Origin: Streptomyces sp. NBC_00490
GTDB taxonomy: Bacteria > Actinomycetota > Actinomycetes > Streptomycetales > Streptomycetaceae
Length of the DNA stretch: 64,000 bases
Assembly: GCF_036013645.1 (NCBI RefSeq)
Contig: NZ_CP107869.1
Coordinates: 8,928,001-8,992,000 of the forward strand
Direction: 5' to 3'
Part shown: positions 32,173-40,623 of the stretch, piece after piece
Layout of the letters: each line of letters begins with the position of its first letter
How positions within the stretch are numbered: the first letter of the stretch is position 1
Program-made: the position numbers and the translations under genes
Notes under the pieces: model-generated
The model's database searches: none
Told to the model about the DNA's origin: nothing
The model's input: the letters and a program-made list of their open reading frames with translations, nothing else

Positions 32173-33123
32173 GTGAACCTGGCCAGCCTCGACCTCAACC
32201 TGGTGGTCGCCCTGCGCGCCCTCCTGGAGGAGCGCAACGTCACCCGCGCCGGGCGCCGGGTCGGTCTGAGCCAGCCCGCGATGAGCGCGGCCCTGGCCCG
32301 GCTGCGCCGCCACTTCGACGACGACCTGCTCTCCCGCGTCGGCGGCCACTACGAGCTGACCGCGCTCGGCCAGGTCCTCCTCGACCGCACCTCCACCGCC
32401 TGCGATCTGCTGGAACGCCTCTTCACCAGCCAGGCCGACTTCGATCCGGCGGTCGAGGAGCGGGAGTTCACGATCGTGTCCTCCGACTACGCGGTCGCCG
32501 TCTTCGGCGCCGAACTCGCCCGCACGGTCCACCGGGAGGCGCCCGGCATCCGGCTGCGCTTCGTCCAGACCCCGACCGGCATAGTCGAGCAGGCCGGCAC
32601 CCTGCTGAGCACCACCGAGGGAGTGCTCATGCCGCACGGCATCATCAGCGGCTTCCCCACCACCGAGCTCTATCGGGACCAGTGGGTCTTCCTGGTCGCC
32701 GACGACCATCCGGACGTCGGCGAGCGGCTCACCCGGGACGATGTGGCGCGGCTGCCCTGGGTGACGTACCAGCGCACCTACGACGCCCCGGCGGTCCGCC
32801 AGCTCGGCATGCTCGGCATCGAACCCAAGGTCGAGGTGTCCGTCGACAGCTTCACGGTGCTGCCGTTCCTGGTCGCCGGGACCCGTCGCATCGCCCTGGT
32901 CCAGGCGCTCCTCGCCGAGCGGCTGCGCGGCGTGGCCCCCGTGCGGATCATGGAGGCGCCCTACGAGTCCGTGCCTCTCCAGGAAGCCCTGTGGTGGCAT
33001 CCGGTGCACACCCACGATGCCGCGCACATGTGGCTGCGCGAGACGGCGGCACGGGTCGGGGCCTCGGTGACGGGACACGACGTCCGGGCGGCCCAGGGAC
33101 AGGGGCATCCAGCCGACGGATGA
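32173..33123 (+). CDS. LysR-family transcriptional regulator of the catabolic operon
   Basis: DNA-binding regulator of 316 aa. The N-terminal winged helix is clear (NVTRAGRRVGLSQPAMSAALARLRRHFDD, as NVTRAGRRVGLSQPAMSAAL and RLRRHFDD), of the NodD/LinR type that opens with LASLDLNLVVALRALLEE. Residues 95-300 form the periplasmic-binding-like effector domain. GTG at 32173 has a GGAG site 6 bases upstream and gives the standard N-terminus; starts at 32083 or 32161 would swallow the operator region. It probably responds to the aromatic substrate or an intermediate and controls both directions. Confidence 0.88.
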   Translation: MNLASLDLNLVVALRALLEERNVTRAGRRVGLSQPAMSAALARLRRHFDDDLLSRVGGHYELTALGQVLLDRTSTACDLLERLFTSQADFDPAVEEREFTIVSSDYAVAVFGAELARTVHREAPGIRLRFVQTPTGIVEQAGTLLSTTEGVLMPHGIISGFPTTELYRDQWVFLVADDHPDVGERLTRDDVARLPWVTYQRTYDAPAVRQLGMLGIEPKVEVSVDSFTVLPFLVAGTRRIALVQALLAERLRGVAPVRIMEAPYESVPLQEALWWHPVHTHDAAHMWLRETAARVGASVTGHDVRAAQGQGHPADG

Positions 33124-33272
33124 TCCCGATCCGGGAGATCGATCGGCTGAGGGGTAGGCGTGGCGGGCACGCCGGTTCATAGTCGGGGCAGTTCCTGACG
33201 CCCGCCGCTCGGGCGCAGAGTCCCTCCGGTGCGCGGTCGCCGCACCTCCTGCCCCTGACGTGGAGCCCCGCC

Positions 33273-34448
33273 ATGCCCGGATCCGTACCCCTGCGCGCCC
33301 CTCTCCTGATGGCCGGCAGCTGTCTGCCCGTCCTCGGCGCGGTCCTGATCGCCCCCGTGCTGCCGAAGATGCAGGACCACTTCGACTCGGTGCCCGGTGC
33401 CAAGACGCTCGTCCCCGTGGTCCTGACCGTCCCGGCGCTGGCGCTCGCCCTGCTGGCACCCTTCGCGGGCGTCATCGTCGACCGGCTGGGCCGCCGACGC
33501 CTGCTGGTCGTGGCGACCGTGCTGTACGCGCTCTTCGGCACCGCCCCGCTCTGGCTCGACTCGCTCGGCGCGATCGTCGCCTCCCGGGTCCTGGTCGGCA
33601 TCACCGAGGCCGCGATCATGACCTGCTGCACCACACTGATCGGCGACTACTACACGGGCCGGGTCCGGGACCGCTATCTCGCCCTGCAGACCATGTGCGC
33701 CTCCGCCTCCGCCACCGCGTTCTTCGTGATCGGCGGCGCGGCCGGCTCGGCGGGCTGGCGCGCACCCTTCTGGATCTACGCGGTCGGCCTGCTGCTGGCC
33801 CCCCTCATGGCGACCGCCCTGCCCAGGCTCCGCCAGGACGACGCCCCCGAAGAACTCACCACCGGCTCACGCCCGTTCCCCGTACGACGGCTGGCCGGCA
33901 TCTGCGCGCTGACCGTGTTCGGTGCCATGGTCTTCTACACCGTGCCCGTCGAAACGGCCTACCTCCTCGACGACCTGGGCATCACCTCCACCGGCGTCAT
34001 CGGCCTGGCCACCGCCCTCGCCAGTGCCGCCACGGTGGCCGGATCGATCGCGTTCACCAAACTGCCGGGCACCCCCGCGAGCCGGCTGCCCGTGGTGTTC
34101 GCGCTGTGCGGCACCGGGTTCGTGGTCATGGCCCTGGCGAGCGGCCCCGTGCTCCTGATCGCGGGCGCCGTGCTCAACTGCCTTGGTACGGGCGTCCTGT
34201 TGCCGTCCCTGCTCACCGTCGCGATGTCCGGGCTGGAGTACGCCGACCGCGGGCGCGGCACCGGACTGTGGACCGCGGCGTTCTTCTTCGGCGAGTTCGT
34301 CTGCCCGCTGATCCTGATCGGGCTGGAGTCCGTGGTCGGGAGTCTGGCCACCGCGGTCGGTGTCCTGGGGCTCGCCTCGGGGCTGGTCGCGGGCGGACTG
34401 CTGCTCGCGGGACGGTCGGCGGTCGTGGAGCACGAGCACGCCGCCTAG
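33273..34448 (+). CDS. MFS transporter
   Basis: Major facilitator of 391 aa with 12 predicted helices. The loop 2-3 motif is GVIVDRLGRRRLLV, close to the MFS consensus GxxxDRxGRR. The N-terminus MPGSVPLRAPLLMAGSCLP leads into the first helix; the mid-loop is RLRQDDAPEELTTGSRPFP. It lies 149 bases after the LysR gene on the same strand and next to the catabolic operon, so uptake of the pathway substrate is likely, though efflux of an antibiotic-like compound is possible. Confidence 0.82.
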   Translation: MPGSVPLRAPLLMAGSCLPVLGAVLIAPVLPKMQDHFDSVPGAKTLVPVVLTVPALALALLAPFAGVIVDRLGRRRLLVVATVLYALFGTAPLWLDSLGAIVASRVLVGITEAAIMTCCTTLIGDYYTGRVRDRYLALQTMCASASATAFFVIGGAAGSAGWRAPFWIYAVGLLLAPLMATALPRLRQDDAPEELTTGSRPFPVRRLAGICALTVFGAMVFYTVPVETAYLLDDLGITSTGVIGLATALASAATVAGSIAFTKLPGTPASRLPVVFALCGTGFVVMALASGPVLLIAGAVLNCLGTGVLLPSLLTVAMSGLEYADRGRGTGLWTAAFFFGEFVCPLILIGLESVVGSLATAVGVLGLASGLVAGGLLLAGRSAVVEHEHAA

Positions 34449-34458
34449 ACAGGCCGAA

Positions 34459-34485
34459 GGCGGCGCCCCTCGACGGGGCGCCGCC
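34459..34485. terminator. Strong bidirectional hairpin terminator
   Basis: Perfect 11-base stem GGCGGCGCCCC / GGGGCGCCGCC with a 5-base loop, 11 bases past the MFS stop and ahead of the convergent binding-protein stop. Confidence 0.8.
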
Positions 34486-34522
34486 CTGCTCTCTCAGTCC
34501 ACGTGGCCTCGGCCTCGGTGTG

Positions 34523-35659
34523 TCAGCCCGTGTCTCGGCCCGTGTGCAGGATCCGGAAGCGGCCGGGTTCCGCCGGATCGCGATCCACGACCTGGACCGG
34601 CGGCGAGGCCCACTGCCACACACTGACGCCCGGAGTGCGGGAGAACCCGATCCGCCCGCGTGTCCCCTCGACCGCGACGCGCGGCCAGGAACCGGCGATG
34701 CCCGCCCGGTCCGTGCCATGAGTACGCAGCAGATCGGCGAGGACGGCGACCGTGTCGTAGCCCTCGAAGGCGACGAAGGAGGGCACCTCACCGAGCCGCT
34801 CACGAAGGGCGGCCTCGACCCGTGTTCCGAGCGAGGTGAGGCGCTCGGGCAGATAGCGCAGGAACGGCACCCCGGCACCGTGATCACCCAGCAGCGCGGC
34901 CCATTCGGCGAGCTCCGGCTGCCCGGCCGGCGCACCGATCAGGACCTCGGCGAGACGCCGGTCGCGGCGGACGGACTCGACGACCGGAACGGCCGGCTCC
35001 GGGTGTCCGACCAGAAGCAGGAGGGCTGTGGCGCGCCGCTCGACGAGCGCGTCGCACACCGCGGCGGGCGCGAGCGCGCTCATGTCCAGTTCGACGACGG
35101 TGCCGCCGCGCTCGGCGAGGTGGTCCCGCAGGACGCGGGTCCCGGACGCCCAGTAGACACTCGGCTGCGTCGCCACGGCGATACGGCTGTGGCCCGCGCC
35201 GAGGAGGAAGTCCGCGTAGACCCGCCAGCCGCGGGACTGCGGCGGCGAGAGGCGCGCGACCCAGTCCGTCGGCCGTTCCGTGAGCCCGTCGAGCACCGCC
35301 GACGAGCAGAGGAACGGCACCCCGAGGGCGTCGGCACGGCCGGCGGCGGCTCGCGCGACGACGCTGTGATACTCCCCGGCCAGGGCGGCCACACCCAGGC
35401 CGGCCAACTCGTCCACGGCCGCGGCGGCCTTCTCCGGATCGGCCGCGGTGTCCCGGACCACCAGCTCCAGGGGTCTGCCGGCGATCCCGCCGGTGTCGTT
35501 GACGTCGCGAGCGGCCAGTTCGAGGCCCGCGAGCACATGCCGGCCCGCCTCGACCCAGCCGGGGCGGGTGAGCGGAACGAGAACGCCGATCCGGACGGGC
35601 GCTTCGTCCCGCCGGGATGGGTGCACCGAGGTGATCATGCCGGACATTGCATCCACCAA
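34523..35659 (-). CDS. Orphan type I periplasmic-binding-like protein without signal peptide
   Basis: 378-aa protein with the Peripla_BP_6 (Leu/Ile/Val-binding) fold: VRIGVLVPLTRPGWVEAGRHVLAGLELAARDVN, seen as VRIGVLVPLT and LELAARDVNDTGGIAGRPLEL, then GVAALAGEYHSVVARAAA and FVAFEGYDTVAVLADLL. Unlike transporter partners it has no signal sequence or lipobox: the domain begins about 22 residues after the first Met. No permease or ATPase genes are nearby. It may be a cytoplasmic sensor, or one of the AmiC-like regulators related to wide Streptomyces families. ATG/GTG alternatives exist within the first 10 residues. Confidence 0.7.
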   Translation of the reverse strand: MVDAMSGMITSVHPSRRDEAPVRIGVLVPLTRPGWVEAGRHVLAGLELAARDVNDTGGIAGRPLELVVRDTAADPEKAAAAVDELAGLGVAALAGEYHSVVARAAAGRADALGVPFLCSSAVLDGLTERPTDWVARLSPPQSRGWRVYADFLLGAGHSRIAVATQPSVYWASGTRVLRDHLAERGGTVVELDMSALAPAAVCDALVERRATALLLLVGHPEPAVPVVESVRRDRRLAEVLIGAPAGQPELAEWAALLGDHGAGVPFLRYLPERLTSLGTRVEAALRERLGEVPSFVAFEGYDTVAVLADLLRTHGTDRAGIAGSWPRVAVEGTRGRIGFSRTPGVSVWQWASPPVQVVDRDPAEPGRFRILHTGRDTG

Positions 35660-35700
35660 CCCGGCGGACGGGCAAGCGATCGGGGGATCGCTCTCGGCCC

Positions 35701-35729
35701 TTGGGATGCGACGGGCGCATGGCTATAGT
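35701..35729 (+). promoter_or_regulatory. Promoter of the GDSL hydrolase gene
   Basis: TTGGGA and TATAGT separated by exactly 17 bases form a housekeeping-type promoter. AACAATGTT just downstream (35731-35739) is a 4-1-4 dyad at the likely start point and may be a PadR site. Confidence 0.55.
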
Positions 35730-35775
35730 CAACAATGTTAGTAGGTGTCTATTTGGCTGAGCGGGGCGGTCGACC

Positions 35776-36579
35776 ATGACGGAGAACGGACCTCTGCGGT
35801 ACGTCGCCCTCGGTGACAGCCAGACCGAAGGGTGCGGCGACGGCGACGACGTACGGGGACTGCGCGGCTGGGCCGACCGGCTCGCCGAGCACCTCGCCCG
35901 GGACACACCGGAGCTCCTCTACGCCAACCTCGCCGTGCGCGGCCGGCTCGCCGGGCAGGTGCGGGACGAACAGCTCGCGCCCGCCCTCGCGTTGGAGCCC
36001 GGCCTCGCCACGGTCGTCGCCGGGGTCAACGACCTGCTGCGGCCCCGCTTCGACGCCGACGAGGTGGCCGGGCACCTGGAGGCGATGTTCGCCGCACTCA
36101 CCGCGCAGGGCGCCCGCGTGGCGACGGTGACCTTCCCGGACGTCGGCCGGATCACCCCGCTGGCCCGCCCGATCGGCCTCCGGATCATCGCCCTCAACGA
36201 CCGCATCCGACAGGCCGCCGCCCGGCACGCAGTCGTGGTCGCCGAGACCTCCCACCACCCGGTCGTGACCGACCCGCGCCTGTGGAGCCCCGACCGGCTG
36301 CACGCAAGCCCGCTCGGCCACGCCCGGATCGCCGCCGCTGTGGCCGACGCCCTCGGCCTGCCGGGCAGCGACGACGGCTGGACCCGCCCGCTGCCCGTCG
36401 ATCCACGCCCGGCCTCCGGTCTGCGGGCGGTCGGCGGCGAGTTGCGCTGGGCCGGCTCCTTCCTCGGTCCCTGGCTCCTTCGGCGGGTCCGGGGACGGTC
36501 GTCCGGCGACGGCCGGCAGGCCAAGCGGCCCGAACTGCTCGCGATGCCCCGGCCCGCTGCCATGCACTCCCTTGACTAA
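35776..36579 (+). CDS. SGNH/GDSL hydrolase
   Basis: Cytoplasmic-type esterase/lipase of 267 aa. Block I is YVALGDSQTEGCGDG with the nucleophile Ser in GDSQ, block II Gly in NLAVRGRLAGQV, block III Asn in VVAGVNDLLR, and block V Asp/His in SPDRLHASPLGHARIA (D-x2-H). No signal peptide is present. It resembles the GDSL proteins common in Streptomyces that sit next to PadR or TetR regulators. Substrate is unknown. Its stop codon overlaps a dyad in front of the PadR gene, 17 bases downstream, so the two are probably co-regulated. Confidence 0.85.
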   Translation: MTENGPLRYVALGDSQTEGCGDGDDVRGLRGWADRLAEHLARDTPELLYANLAVRGRLAGQVRDEQLAPALALEPGLATVVAGVNDLLRPRFDADEVAGHLEAMFAALTAQGARVATVTFPDVGRITPLARPIGLRIIALNDRIRQAAARHAVVVAETSHHPVVTDPRLWSPDRLHASPLGHARIAAAVADALGLPGSDDGWTRPLPVDPRPASGLRAVGGELRWAGSFLGPWLLRRVRGRSSGDGRQAKRPELLAMPRPAAMHSLD

Positions 36580-36590
36580 TCAATTAGGTT
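36576..36590 (+). promoter_or_regulatory. Leaderless-type -10 and dyad before the PadR gene
   Basis: CTAAT-CA-ATTAG (36576-36587) is a perfect 5-2-5 dyad that overlaps TAGGTT (36585-36590), a -10-like element placed 6 bases before the ATG. This suggests a leaderless transcript with autorepression. Confidence 0.45.
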
Positions 36591-36596
36591 GGGCCC

Positions 36597-37178
36597 ATGG
36601 CTCTGCGCAACGCTGTGATGGCCGCCCTCCTGGAGGGCGAGGCCTCCGGATACGACCTCGCCAAGGGCTTCGAGGCCTCCGTCGCCAACTTCTGGATGGC
36701 CACCCCGCAGCAGCTCTACCGCGAACTGGAGCGCATGGAGACCGAAGGCCTCGTCTCCGCCCGCGTGGTCCAGCAGGAACGCCGCCCCAACAAGCGCCTG
36801 TTCTCCCTCACCGAGGCCGGTCTGGAGATCCTGCGGGCGTACATCGCCGACGTGCCCGCGAAACCGACCGCCATCCGTGACGAGCTGATGGTCAAGGTCC
36901 AGAGCGTCGACATCGGTGACGCCGACGCCGTGCGGACCGCGATCGCCGAGCGCGTGGAGCGGTCCACCGCCAAGCTGGCCCGCTACGAACGGATGCGGGA
37001 GCGCATGCTGGCCGGCCGCACCGAGGACGAGTACTTCGCCGAGGCCGACCGCATCGGGCCCTACCTCACCCTGCTCGGCGGCATGGACTTCGAACGCTCG
37101 AACCTCAAGTGGGGCGAGACCGCACTGAAGCGGCTCGACCAGCGCGCCGCACGCCAACCGGTTCCGCCGGGACCGTGA
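36597..37178 (+). CDS. PadR-family transcriptional regulator
   Basis: Repressor-type protein of 193 aa. The winged-helix N-domain reads LRNAVMAALLEGEASGYDLAKGFE in pieces (AALLEGEASGYDLAKGFE), followed by the PadR-typical FWMATPQQLYRELERMETEGLV and the wing QERRPNKRLFSLTEAGLE. The C-terminal helices (about 95-185) form the dimerisation domain of the Vir_act_alpha_C type. The gene follows the GDSL hydrolase by 17 bases and is convergent with a TetR gene. Confidence 0.88.
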   Translation: MALRNAVMAALLEGEASGYDLAKGFEASVANFWMATPQQLYRELERMETEGLVSARVVQQERRPNKRLFSLTEAGLEILRAYIADVPAKPTAIRDELMVKVQSVDIGDADAVRTAIAERVERSTAKLARYERMRERMLAGRTEDEYFAEADRIGPYLTLLGGMDFERSNLKWGETALKRLDQRAARQPVPPGP

Positions 37179-37195
37179 CGCGGAGGCCCGGCGCC

Positions 37196-37837
37196 TCAGC
37201 TGAGCGTGAACCCCTTCGCGCAGAAGTCCCAGATCTCGTCGGCGGTGACCGGGTGGGAGTCCGTCCGGCCGCTGGACTGCGCGTTGGACATGACGGTCTG
37301 CACGGTCAGGGCCGCCACCCGGCGGGGCTCGAAGCCCTCACGCAGCAGACCGGCCTCATCGAGGTCCGTCATCAGCTCGGTGAACAGGGCGAGCAACGGT
37401 GCGTTCGCGACCCGCATCTCGTTGGGGTGCGAGACCAACAGGCGCTGCGCGGCCGGGTCGGGGCGGGAGTTCTCGAACAGCGTCCGCACGGCGACCTCGA
37501 GCCGGTCCAGCGGGTCCGAGTGTTCGGCCGCGGCGGTCCGCAACTGCTCCGCCGACTTGCTCATGGCGTCCTCGAACAGGGCGAGCAGCAGCTCGTGTTT
37601 GCCGTCGAAGTGCTGGTAGAAGCTGCGCAGCGACTGCTTGGAGCGGTCGACGACCTCCTGCACGGTGAAGTCTGTCGTCCCCTTGTCCGCCATGATCGCC
37701 TGGGCCGCGTCGAGGAACCGCTCCACCCGCTGCTCGGCCCGGCGCTTCGCCGCCTGGGTGGACCGCTCGACGGCGCGCTGCTTCCAGGCGGGCTCTTCGG
37801 TGGGGGTGCCCAACGGCTGGTCCGCCTTCTCTGCCAT
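37196..37837 (-). CDS. TetR-family transcriptional regulator
   Basis: Regulator of 213 aa. The HTH is RFLDAAQAIMADKGTTDFTV plus QEVVDRSKQSLRSFYQHFDGK, split here; SFYQHFDGKHELLLALFED is the TetR signature. The basic, Gln/Arg/Ala-rich first 40 residues are longer than usual. The C-terminal ligand domain is unremarkable. ATG at 37837 was chosen. The upstream 37849-37860 TACTGCGGCGTA is a weak dyad that may be its operator. Its neighbour, across a strong terminator, is the etf operon; a link to fatty-acid or aromatic-acid beta-oxidation is possible but unproven. Confidence 0.82.
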   Translation of the reverse strand: MAEKADQPLGTPTEEPAWKQRAVERSTQAAKRRAEQRVERFLDAAQAIMADKGTTDFTVQEVVDRSKQSLRSFYQHFDGKHELLLALFEDAMSKSAEQLRTAAAEHSDPLDRLEVAVRTLFENSRPDPAAQRLLVSHPNEMRVANAPLLALFTELMTDLDEAGLLREGFEPRRVAALTVQTVMSNAQSSGRTDSHPVTADEIWDFCAKGFTLS

Positions 37838-38010
37838 AGGGAGAACTTTACTGCGGCGTAGCGACAACGGGCCTACCGAGCAGGTCGGGCATCTCCTCTC
37901 CTCACCGGGATACTCTCAATTCCCCTGAGCGAGATGGTGATTCTCGCCGAGCCATCCCGATGCGTCGGGACACGTGCAGGCGGGGCCCCAGCTGTCGGGG
38001 TTCGGCGTTG

Positions 38011-38046
38011 CCTGGGGTGGCTGACGGATGCCGCAGCCACCCCAGG
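38011..38046 (-). terminator. Terminator of the etf operon
   Basis: Perfect 13-base stem CCTGGGGTGGCTG / CAGCCACCCCAGG with a 10-base loop, 11 bases after the etfA stop. Confidence 0.8.
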
Positions 38047-38056
38047 TGCAACCACG

Positions 38057-39019
38057 TCAGCCCTTGCGGGTGTTGATCTCCTCGGTGAGGGCGGGGACGA
38101 CGTCGAAGAGGTCGCCGACGACGCCGTAGTCGACGAGGTCGAAGATCGGGGCCTCGGCGTCCTTGTTGATCGCCACGATCGTCTTGGAGGTCTGCATGCC
38201 GGCCCGGTGCTGGATCGCGCCGGAGATACCGGAGGCGATGTACAGCTGCGGGGAGACACTCTTGCCGGTCTGGCCGACCTGGTTGGTGTGCGGGTACCAG
38301 CCCGCGTCCACCGCGGCGCGCGAGGCGCCCACGGCCGCGCCGAGGGAGTCGGCCAGGGACTCGATCAGCGCGAAGTTCTCCGCGCCGTTGACCCCGCGGC
38401 CGCCGGAGACCACGATCGCGGCCTCGGTCAGCTCCGGGCGCCCGGTCGACTCGCGCGGGGTGCGCGCGGTGACCTTGGTGCCGGTGGCCAGCGCACCGAA
38501 GGACACCGACAGCGCCTCGACGGTGCCGGCGGCCGGGGCGGCCTCCACGGCGGCGGAGTTCGGCTTGACGGTGATGACCGGGGTGCCCTTGGCGACGCGG
38601 GTCTTGGTGGAGAAGGACGCGGCGAACACCGACTGGGTGGCGACCGGGCCCTCGTCACCGGCTTCCAGGTCGACGGCGTCGGTGATGATGCCGGAGCCGA
38701 TCCGCAGCGCGAGACGGGCGGCGATCTCCTTGCCCTCCGCGGACGACGGCACCAGCACCGCGGCCGGGGAGACGGCCTCGTACGCGGCCTGCAGGGCGTC
38801 CACCTTCGGGACGACCAGGTAGTCGGCGTACTCGGCGGCCTCGTGGGTGAGGACCTTGACGGCGCCGTGCTCGGCGAGCGCGGCGGCGGTGTCGGCGGCG
38901 CCGGCACCCAGCGCGACGGCGACCGGCTCGCCGATACGGCGGGCCAGCGTCAGCAGCTCCAGGGTGGGCTTGCGGACGGCGCCGTCCACGTGATCGACGT
39001 AGACGAGAACTTCAGCCAT
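38057..39019 (-). CDS. etfA: Electron transfer flavoprotein alpha subunit
   Basis: FAD-binding subunit of 320 aa of the ETF heterodimer that carries electrons from acyl-CoA and other flavin dehydrogenases to the quinone pool. The N-terminal domain is [27 protein letters not shown] (seen as [10 protein letters not shown]). The C-terminal FAD domain has [41 protein letters not shown] (split) and [17 protein letters not shown], which are diagnostic. It follows etfB by 18 bases. Length matches the family. Confidence 0.95.
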   Translation of the reverse strand: MAEVLVYVDHVDGAVRKPTLELLTLARRIGEPVAVALGAGAADTAAALAEHGAVKVLTHEAAEYADYLVVPKVDALQAAYEAVSPAAVLVPSSAEGKEIAARLALRIGSGIITDAVDLEAGDEGPVATQSVFAASFSTKTRVAKGTPVITVKPNSAAVEAAPAAGTVEALSVSFGALATGTKVTARTPRESTGRPELTEAAIVVSGGRGVNGAENFALIESLADSLGAAVGASRAAVDAGWYPHTNQVGQTGKSVSPQLYIASGISGAIQHRAGMQTSKTIVAINKDAEAPIFDLVDYGVVGDLFDVVPALTEEINTRKG

Positions 39020-39037
39020 GGATCAACGCACCCTCTC

Positions 39038-39823
39038 TCAGATGAACTTCTGGCTCGCGAGGTACTCGGCGAGCTGCTTGCCGCCCTCGCCCTCGTCCTT
39101 GACGACTGTTCCGGCCGTACGCGCCGGGCGCGCGGTGGCGGAGTCGACCTTGGTCCAGGCACCGTCCAGGCCCACGTCCTCGGCCTCGATGCCGAGGTCG
39201 GACAGGTCCCAGGACTGAACCGGCTTCTTCTTGGCGGCCATGATGCCCTTGAAGGACGGGTAACGCGCCTCGCCCGACTGGTCGGTGACCGACACGACCG
39301 CCGGGAGGGATGCCTCCAGCTGCTCGGTGGCGGAGTCACCGTCGCGGCGGCCCTTGACCGTGCCGTCCTCGACGGAGACCTCGGACAGCAGCGTGACCTG
39401 CGGGACACCGAGTCGCTCGGCGACCAGCGCCGGGACGACTCCCATGGTGCCGTCGGTGGAGGCCATACCGGAGATCACCAGGTCGTAGCCGGCCTTCTCG
39501 ATCGCCTTGGCCAGCACCAGCGAAGTGCCGATCGCGTCGGTGCCGTGCAGGTCGTCGTCCTCGATGTGGACGGCCTTGTCGGCGCCCATCGACAGCGCCT
39601 TGCGCAGCGCATCCTTGGCGTCCTCCGGACCGACCGTCAGAACGGTGACCTCGGCGTCGTCCGCCTCGTCGGCGATCTGCAGCGCCTGCTCGACCGCGTA
39701 CTCGTCCAGCTCGGAGAGCAGACCGTCCACGTCGTCACGGTCGACGGTCAGGTCATCGGCGAAGTGCCGGTCGCCGGTGGCGTCGGGCACGTACTTCACG
39801 GTCACAACTATCTTGAGACTCAC
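39038..39823 (-). CDS. etfB: Electron transfer flavoprotein beta subunit
   Basis: AMP-binding partner of EtfA, 261 aa. The start LKIVVTVKYVPDATGDRHFA and the segments NRDDVDGLLSELDEYAVEQAL-like (VDGLLSELDEYAVEQALQ), VLAKAIEKAGYDLVISGMAS and GTMGVVPALVAERLG are typical of beta subunits, the latter being the recognition and AMP region. The C-terminal WDLSDLGIEAEDVG and EGGKQLAEYLA are standard. It is 37 bases after the GntR gene. Confidence 0.95.
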   Translation of the reverse strand: MSLKIVVTVKYVPDATGDRHFADDLTVDRDDVDGLLSELDEYAVEQALQIADEADDAEVTVLTVGPEDAKDALRKALSMGADKAVHIEDDDLHGTDAIGTSLVLAKAIEKAGYDLVISGMASTDGTMGVVPALVAERLGVPQVTLLSEVSVEDGTVKGRRDGDSATEQLEASLPAVVSVTDQSGEARYPSFKGIMAAKKKPVQSWDLSDLGIEAEDVGLDGAWTKVDSATARPARTAGTVVKDEGEGGKQLAEYLASQKFI

Positions 39824-39860
39824 GGCAATTGCTCCTCTTTCGACAGTTCGGCATACGGCG

Positions 39861-40607
39861 TCACCGGCCGCTGCGCCGCAGCCGTACGCGGTACGAGTAG
39901 TGCTCGGGCAGGAAGTGGCTGATCGCCAGCTCGACGAGTTGTCCGGCGACCGTCTGGTAGACCCGGTCGATGCGCAGCAGCGCGCGGCCCGGTTCGCAGC
40001 CGAGGTGTCCGGCGAGTTCGGGGGTGGCCTCCGCGACCGTGATGCTCTGCTCGGCCTCGGCGATCGGCTCGGGCAGCCGGCCGTCGAGGAAGCCGATGAC
40101 GGTGGAGGCGCTGGGGATGCCGGGCTCGGTGAGTTCGGGGACCGACTCCAGCAACTGGCCGACGGCGGGCGGCAGGGAGACCGCGGTGTGGCAGAACGCG
40201 GTCTCCTCGTGCAGCCGGACGAAGGCCAGCCTGTGCACCCGGTCGGTGTGCAGGCCCAGTCGCCCGGCCGCGTCGACGTCGACCCGTCGGTGCAGGGGCG
40301 TGACGACCCGCATACGGGTGTCGATGGACAGGCCCATCAGGTCGTCCACCGAGCCGAACTGGCGCAGGTACTGCTCGTCGCGGGGCGTGGCGAAGGTGCC
40401 GCGCCCCGGCACCCGGTGGACCAGCCCTTCCGCCACCAGGTCCTGGAAGGCGCGGCGCACGGTCTGACGGCTGATCCCGTGGTGCTCGGCGAGTTGGGCC
40501 TCCGTCGGCAGCCGCACCCCTTCGGGGTAGTCGTGCCGCAGGATCGCGGTGCGCAGTTCGCGGGCGAGCTTGAGGTAGGTGCTTTCACGCTGTGGCTGCT
40601 CGAGCAT
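39861..40607 (-). CDS. GntR/HutC-family transcriptional regulator
   Basis: Regulator of 248 aa with N-terminal GntR winged helix (YLKLARELRTAILRHDYPEG, LPTEAQLAEHHGISRQTVRRAF, LVHRVPGRGTFA) and a C-terminal UTRA ligand domain from about residue 95 (LGLHTDRVHRLAFVRL, ISHFLPEHYSYRVRL). An alternative GTG start lies three codons upstream (40616). It is embedded between a CaiB CoA-transferase and etfB on the same strand, so it probably controls the operon that contains it in response to an acyl or aromatic effector. Confidence 0.87.
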   Translation of the reverse strand: MLEQPQRESTYLKLARELRTAILRHDYPEGVRLPTEAQLAEHHGISRQTVRRAFQDLVAEGLVHRVPGRGTFATPRDEQYLRQFGSVDDLMGLSIDTRMRVVTPLHRRVDVDAAGRLGLHTDRVHRLAFVRLHEETAFCHTAVSLPPAVGQLLESVPELTEPGIPSASTVIGFLDGRLPEPIAEAEQSITVAEATPELAGHLGCEPGRALLRIDRVYQTVAGQLVELAISHFLPEHYSYRVRLRRSGR

Positions 40608-40623
40608 CGACGTCACCCCGTCA

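Noticed and set aside
37849..37860. TACTGCGGCGTA upstream of the TetR gene as a KstR-like operator
   Set aside because: Only 8 of 12 positions are symmetric and the arms are short; too weak to list as a site.
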